NCBI RefSeq assembly: GCF_014699115.1 | Contig: NZ_JACXAD010000009.1 | Location: 1 to 64,000, forward strand | From: Hymenobacter montanus | GTDB lineage: Bacteria > Bacteroidota > Bacteroidia > Cytophagales > Hymenobacteraceae | Length of the DNA stretch: 64,000 nt | Reading direction: 5' to 3' | Part shown: positions 63,050 to 64,000 of the stretch, in pieces | Position numbering within the stretch: the first letter of the stretch is position 1 | How the letters are laid out: every line of letters begins with the position of its first letter | Program-made: the position numbers and the translations under genes | The notes under the pieces: generated by a model | Told to the model about the DNA's origin: nothing | The model's input: only the letters and a program-made list of their open reading frames with translations | Databases searched by the model: none

Positions 63050-64000
63050 TTACGCAACAACCCGCCGGACAGCACCCACGGGAGGAATTGTTTCCCCGGT
63101 TTTCCGGGCGCGGGCAACGGCCATCAAGGTCAGGAACTGCACCCCGAACAACCCGGTGGCCAGCGTAAGGTGCACGGGCTGCACGGCGGCGGGCAAGGCA
63201 AAGGAGGCTAAAACGATGCCCGCCACAATTTCCAGCCCGATAATGCCCAGGGTGGCCGTTACCAGGCGGCGCAAACGCGGCTGGGCTAATTGCCAGAGCT
63301 CGTACCCTACGTAAACGTTCAGCAGCAACAGCCCGGCCGAGACCGTGCGGTGCACGCTGAATACGCCGCCCAGCTTCGTCACCCAGGTTTCTCTGGCCAG
63401 GTACCCCGCCGCCGCGGATACTACGTCGACCTGCTCGCGTACTTGCGTACCCAGTACTATTTGCCAGAAAGTGAGCAGCAACGCCGCCCAGAGTCCCCAG
63501 CGCAAGCCATTGCCGGCCTCTTTGCTAAGTTGAGGTTGCGGGCTGGCCGCCTGTGCTAGCTTCAGATCCGGTTCGGCCCTCCCCTGCGCCCGCTCCACCG
63601 CGTACAGCAGCAGCGCCACAATCACTAGCGCCAAGGCCATGTGCACCGTCACCATGACGGGCAGCAAGTTGGTCGACACCACGAGCGACCCCAGGTATCC
63701 TTGCACTCCGGTGAGCAGAAACGAGGCCAGGGCCAGCCAGAATACCGACCGGTCCCGGCCCCAATAAGGCAGGGCGAAAACAACCGTGAGGAAGACAAAT
63801 ACCCCAATCAGGGCCCCCAGCAAACGATTCAGATACTCAATCCAGGTTTTCACCGCGTTGAAGTCGGTCTCGATGTACTGCGTGGGATGAGCGAAGATGC
63901 TGCCGGCCACTTGGGTAAAGCCCAGGCGTTGCAGCGTGCGGGCCAGCTTCTGGTTTTTAGCCACCCGCTGCGCGGTATACACTTCCTTATAGTTGGCCGG
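63050..64000 (-). CDS. ctaA: Heme A synthase, COX15/CtaA family (5' end beyond window)
   Basis: Oxidises heme o to heme a. The frame is open to the window edge, giving 317 codons without the N-terminal start. Visible features are the inter-repeat region KTWIEYLNRLLGALIGVFVF and a second repeat with VWLALASFLLTGVQGYLGSLV and the later HRTVSAGLLLLNVYVGYELW. Conserved heme-ligand histidines occur in VTVHMALAL, SVHRTVS and VHLTLAT. The upstream cyoE-linked order on the same strand supports a heme a and oxidase operon. Confidence 0.93.
   Translation of the reverse strand, partial: PANYKEVYTAQRVAKNQKLARTLQRLGFTQVAGSIFAHPTQYIETDFNAVKTWIEYLNRLLGALIGVFVFLTVVFALPYWGRDRSVFWLALASFLLTGVQGYLGSLVVSTNLLPVMVTVHMALALVIVALLLYAVERAQGRAEPDLKLAQAASPQPQLSKEAGNGLRWGLWAALLLTFWQIVLGTQVREQVDVVSAAAGYLARETWVTKLGGVFSVHRTVSAGLLLLNVYVGYELWQLAQPRLRRLVTATLGIIGLEIVAGIVLASFALPAAVQPVHLTLATGLFGVQFLTLMAVARARKTGETIPPVGAVRRVVA

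Overview
The window looks like a chromosomal piece of a GC-rich Bacteroidota of the Hymenobacter type (Cytophagales). I infer this from gene content and order: ftsX–DUF3098–uppP–truB–ribF, a SpoIIM/DUF4129/DUF4350/MoxR/DUF58 operon, a cytochrome oxidase assembly run with DUF420 and DUF983 genes, a TamB-domain giant, LytTR two-component signalling, and TAnnTTTG-like -7 boxes. No tRNA, rRNA or CRISPR array was seen.

Layout. 0–0.7 kb: the 3' end of an IS630-family transposase, its right terminus, and an abutting small non-autonomous element. 0.8–4.0 kb (minus): tsaD, a thioesterase, smpB and an NlpC/P60 peptidase. 4.3–8.9 kb: TamB-like protein. 9.0–10.8 kb: IS481 remnant, methyltransferase and palindromic repeats. 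10.8–15.0 kb: ftsX, DUF3098, uppP, truB, ribF. 15.2–19.5 kb: a carboxypeptidase-regulatory-like protein, then two CoA-transferase subunits separated by a serine hydrolase. 19.8–21.3 kb (minus): a Crp/Fnr regulator with two small genes. 21.7–27.4 kb: TolC/adaptor/RND efflux operon. 27.5–30.1 kb: DUF2147 and a LytS-like kinase with a LytTR regulator. 30.1–32.7 kb: an AT-rich, probably acquired island (hydrolase, Rossmann protein, Crp/Fnr regulator). 33.6–36.3 kb: GNAT–nitrilase fusion and a secreted TonB-C protein. 36.4–44.7 kb: RDD gene opposite the SpoIIM–DUF4129–DUF4350–MoxR–DUF58 operon. 45.2–50.2 kb: GH20 hexosaminidase, polytopic membrane protein, DEDD exonuclease. 50.2–58.1 kb (minus): very large histidine kinase and a very large outer-membrane protein. 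58.3–64 kb (minus): ctaA, cyoE, two oxidase subunit III genes, subunit IV, a SCO-like protein, DUF420, a CxxC membrane protein and DUF983.

The most interesting signal is a set of AT-rich inverted repeats. One pair brackets a four-helix-bundle gene of the 23S-rRNA-intervening-sequence (S23) family, and the unit sits between moxR and its usual partner DUF58. This is the architecture of an rRNA intervening sequence, placed inside a protein-coding operon. The same arms fold into hairpins inside two MITE-like elements (2779–2911 and 44782–44903) that have TA duplications and termini matching the IS630 end at 547–556. A fourth copy lies between two oxidase subunit genes.
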